Part shown: piece by piece, positions 6,428 through 7,020 of the stretch
Layout of the letters: each line of letters opens with the position of its first letter
Numbering within the stretch: the stretch's first letter is position 1
Assembly: GCA_023437865.1 (NCBI GenBank)
Contig: JAEZFE010000026.1
Coordinates: 1-7,020, forward strand
Source of the DNA: Pseudomonadota bacterium
Lineage (GTDB): Bacteria; Pseudomonadota; Alphaproteobacteria; Rhodospirillales; Magnetospirillaceae
Direction: 5' to 3'
DNA: 7,020 nucleotides
Notes under the pieces: model-generated
What the model saw: the letters and a program-made list of their open reading frames with translations, nothing else
The model's database searches: none
Told to the model about the DNA's origin: nothing
Translations under genes and position numbers: made by a program

Positions 6428-6682
6428 ATGCTCTCGCCTCGCCTCGCCTTGGTCATGATCCTTCCGCTCGCCGCCGGGGCTTGCGCATCCAGCGGCGATG
6501 TGTCGCAACTCCGCGGCGAGGTGGCCCAACTGCGTGCCGACCTCACCCGTACCCAGGCCCAGGTGTCCGCCAACCAGCAGGCGGCGGCACAGGCCCAGCA
6601 GAACGCGGCCATGGCCGAACAGCAGGCAGCTTTGGCCAATGAACGGGCCGAGACCATCTACAATCGCTCGCTGCGCAAGTAA
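6428..6682 (+). CDS. Small alanine-rich, Braun-lipoprotein-like outer-membrane lipoprotein
   Basis: An 84-residue prolipoprotein. The signal peptide (1-18) has an Arg at position 5, a hydrophobic core [13 protein letters not shown], and a lipobox AGAC with acylated Cys19. The mature part is 66 residues, close to the 58 of E. coli Lpp. It starts [19 protein letters not shown], like the Lpp start CSSNAKIDQLSSDVQTL, continues as an Ala/Gln-rich coiled coil with heptad spacing, and ends NRSLRK where Lpp ends ATKYRK. The C-terminal Lys is the residue that L,D-transpeptidases couple to peptidoglycan in Lpp. Serine at +2 is absent (Ala follows Cys) and there is no Asp retention signal, so export to the outer membrane is expected. 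GGGGAGG lies 6 bases before the ATG. The next gene is an L,D-transpeptidase. The covalent tether role is inferred; it could be a non-attached alanine-zipper lipoprotein. Confidence 0.88.
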   Translation: MLSPRLALVMILPLAAGACASSGDVSQLRGEVAQLRADLTRTQAQVSANQQAAAQAQQNAAMAEQQAALANERAETIYNRSLRK

Positions 6683-7020
6683 CCTGCTGGCCCTCCTGCT
6701 GGCGTCCGGTCCGGCAATGGCCGATGCCGGTGCCGTGCTGATGGCCGAATTGCACCGGGTGCAAACGGGCGAGAACCTTTTGGATCTCGCCCGTTCCAGC
6801 GGCGTGGGTTATGTCGAGATATTGGCCGCCAATCCGGGCGCTGACCCCTTTCTGCCGGGGCCGGGCCGCGAATTAGTGCTGCCCACCGCCCACCTGCCGC
6901 CGCCCGGTCTGGACCGTGCGCCACTGGTGGTGAACCTGGGCGACATGCGGCTGTAGTGGCGCAAGCCCGATGGCGCGGTCGAGAGCTTTCCCGTCGGTAT
7001 CGGCCAGGAAGGCAGCAGCC
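6639..7020 (+). pseudogene. LysM / L,D-transpeptidase (YkuD) gene interrupted by in-frame TAG; 3' end beyond window
   Basis: L,D-transpeptidases of the ErfK/YbiS/YcfS/YnhG type form 3-3 peptidoglycan cross-links or attach lipoproteins in the periplasm. The only usable start in frame is the ATG at 6639, which overlaps the lipoprotein gene by 44 bases and lacks a good SD, suggesting translational coupling. A signal peptide follows (LLALLLASGPAMADA, cleavage near 28-30), then a LysM-like domain (about 38-88) with HRVQTGENLLDLA, ILAANPGADPFLP and the ELVLPT end. The start of the YkuD fold, VVNLGDMRL, is cut by TAG at 6954-6956. Reading on in the same frame gives WRKPDGAVESFPVGIGQEG, the normal continuation. 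Family members have an aromatic residue, usually Tyr, at the stop position, so a TAC/TAT to TAG change fits. The product would be 105 residues without the catalytic Cys domain. The active-site region lies to the right of the window. Sequencing error is the alternative. Confidence 0.75.
6954..6956 (+). other. In-frame amber codon in the L,D-transpeptidase reading frame
   Basis: The frame reads GDMRL, then TAG, then WRKPDG, with YkuD-type sequence on both sides and no shift of frame. TAG also ends the histidine kinase in this window (5659-5661), so it is a real stop codon in this organism and not a reassigned one. Confidence 0.85.

Noticed and set aside
5899..6642. Plus-strand open frame of 247 codons spanning msrA and the lipoprotein gene
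   Set aside because: It is antisense to msrA and out of frame with the lipoprotein, and its translation is Arg/Pro/Gly-rich as expected for a shadow frame.
6310..6657. N-terminal extension of the MsrA frame giving a 327-residue protein
   Set aside because: It would overlap the divergent lipoprotein gene, while AGGAGGG 6 bases before 6309 and the family length of about 212 residues support the shorter form.

Overview
The window is GC-rich bacterial DNA that looks like an alphaproteobacterium of the Rhodospirillales (Magnetospirillum-like). That placement is an inference from three things: the chemoreceptor's HAMP output region reads TDEIGAMAAAVQVFKDNA, the nitric-oxide-reductase accessory pair NorE/NorF is present, and the LysM-YkuD architecture is of the type common in that group. 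No RNA genes, insertion sequences, CRISPR arrays or integration sites were seen.

Layout, left to right. (1) 1-1051, minus: N-terminal half of a methyl-accepting chemotaxis protein that runs off the left edge. (2) 1052-1270: intergenic DNA with an 11-bp GC-rich inverted repeat near the end of the next gene and a 7-bp inverted repeat upstream of the chemoreceptor. (3) 1271-2452, minus: a patatin-fold protein whose nucleophile Ser is Cys, whose catalytic Asp is Glu, and whose only four cysteines all lie in the active-site motifs. (4) 2548-3392, minus: norE and norF, overlapping by one base. (5) 3393-3510: divergent regulatory region with a perfect TTGAC-N4-GTCAA Fnr/NnrR-type box. (6) 3511-5661, plus: a membrane hybrid histidine kinase (HisKA-HATPase-REC-HPt). 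(7) 5674-6309, minus: msrA, convergent with the kinase. (8) 6428-6682, plus: a small alanine-rich lipoprotein ending in Lys and closely resembling Braun's lipoprotein. (9) 6639 to the right edge, plus: a LysM/L,D-transpeptidase gene interrupted by an in-frame TAG.

Two neighbourhoods stand out. The norEF/kinase region has one Fnr-family site between divergent genes. Its spacing predicts an almost leaderless norE mRNA, and it overlaps a possible -35 of the kinase. The lipoprotein/L,D-transpeptidase pair looks like a substrate next to its enzyme: in enteric bacteria, YkuD enzymes attach the C-terminal Lys of Lpp to peptidoglycan. Here an Lpp-like protein with a C-terminal Lys sits directly upstream of a YkuD gene, but that gene carries a premature amber codon where a Tyr would be expected. 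The patatin-like protein is the third point of interest, as a divergent enzyme or pseudo-enzyme.
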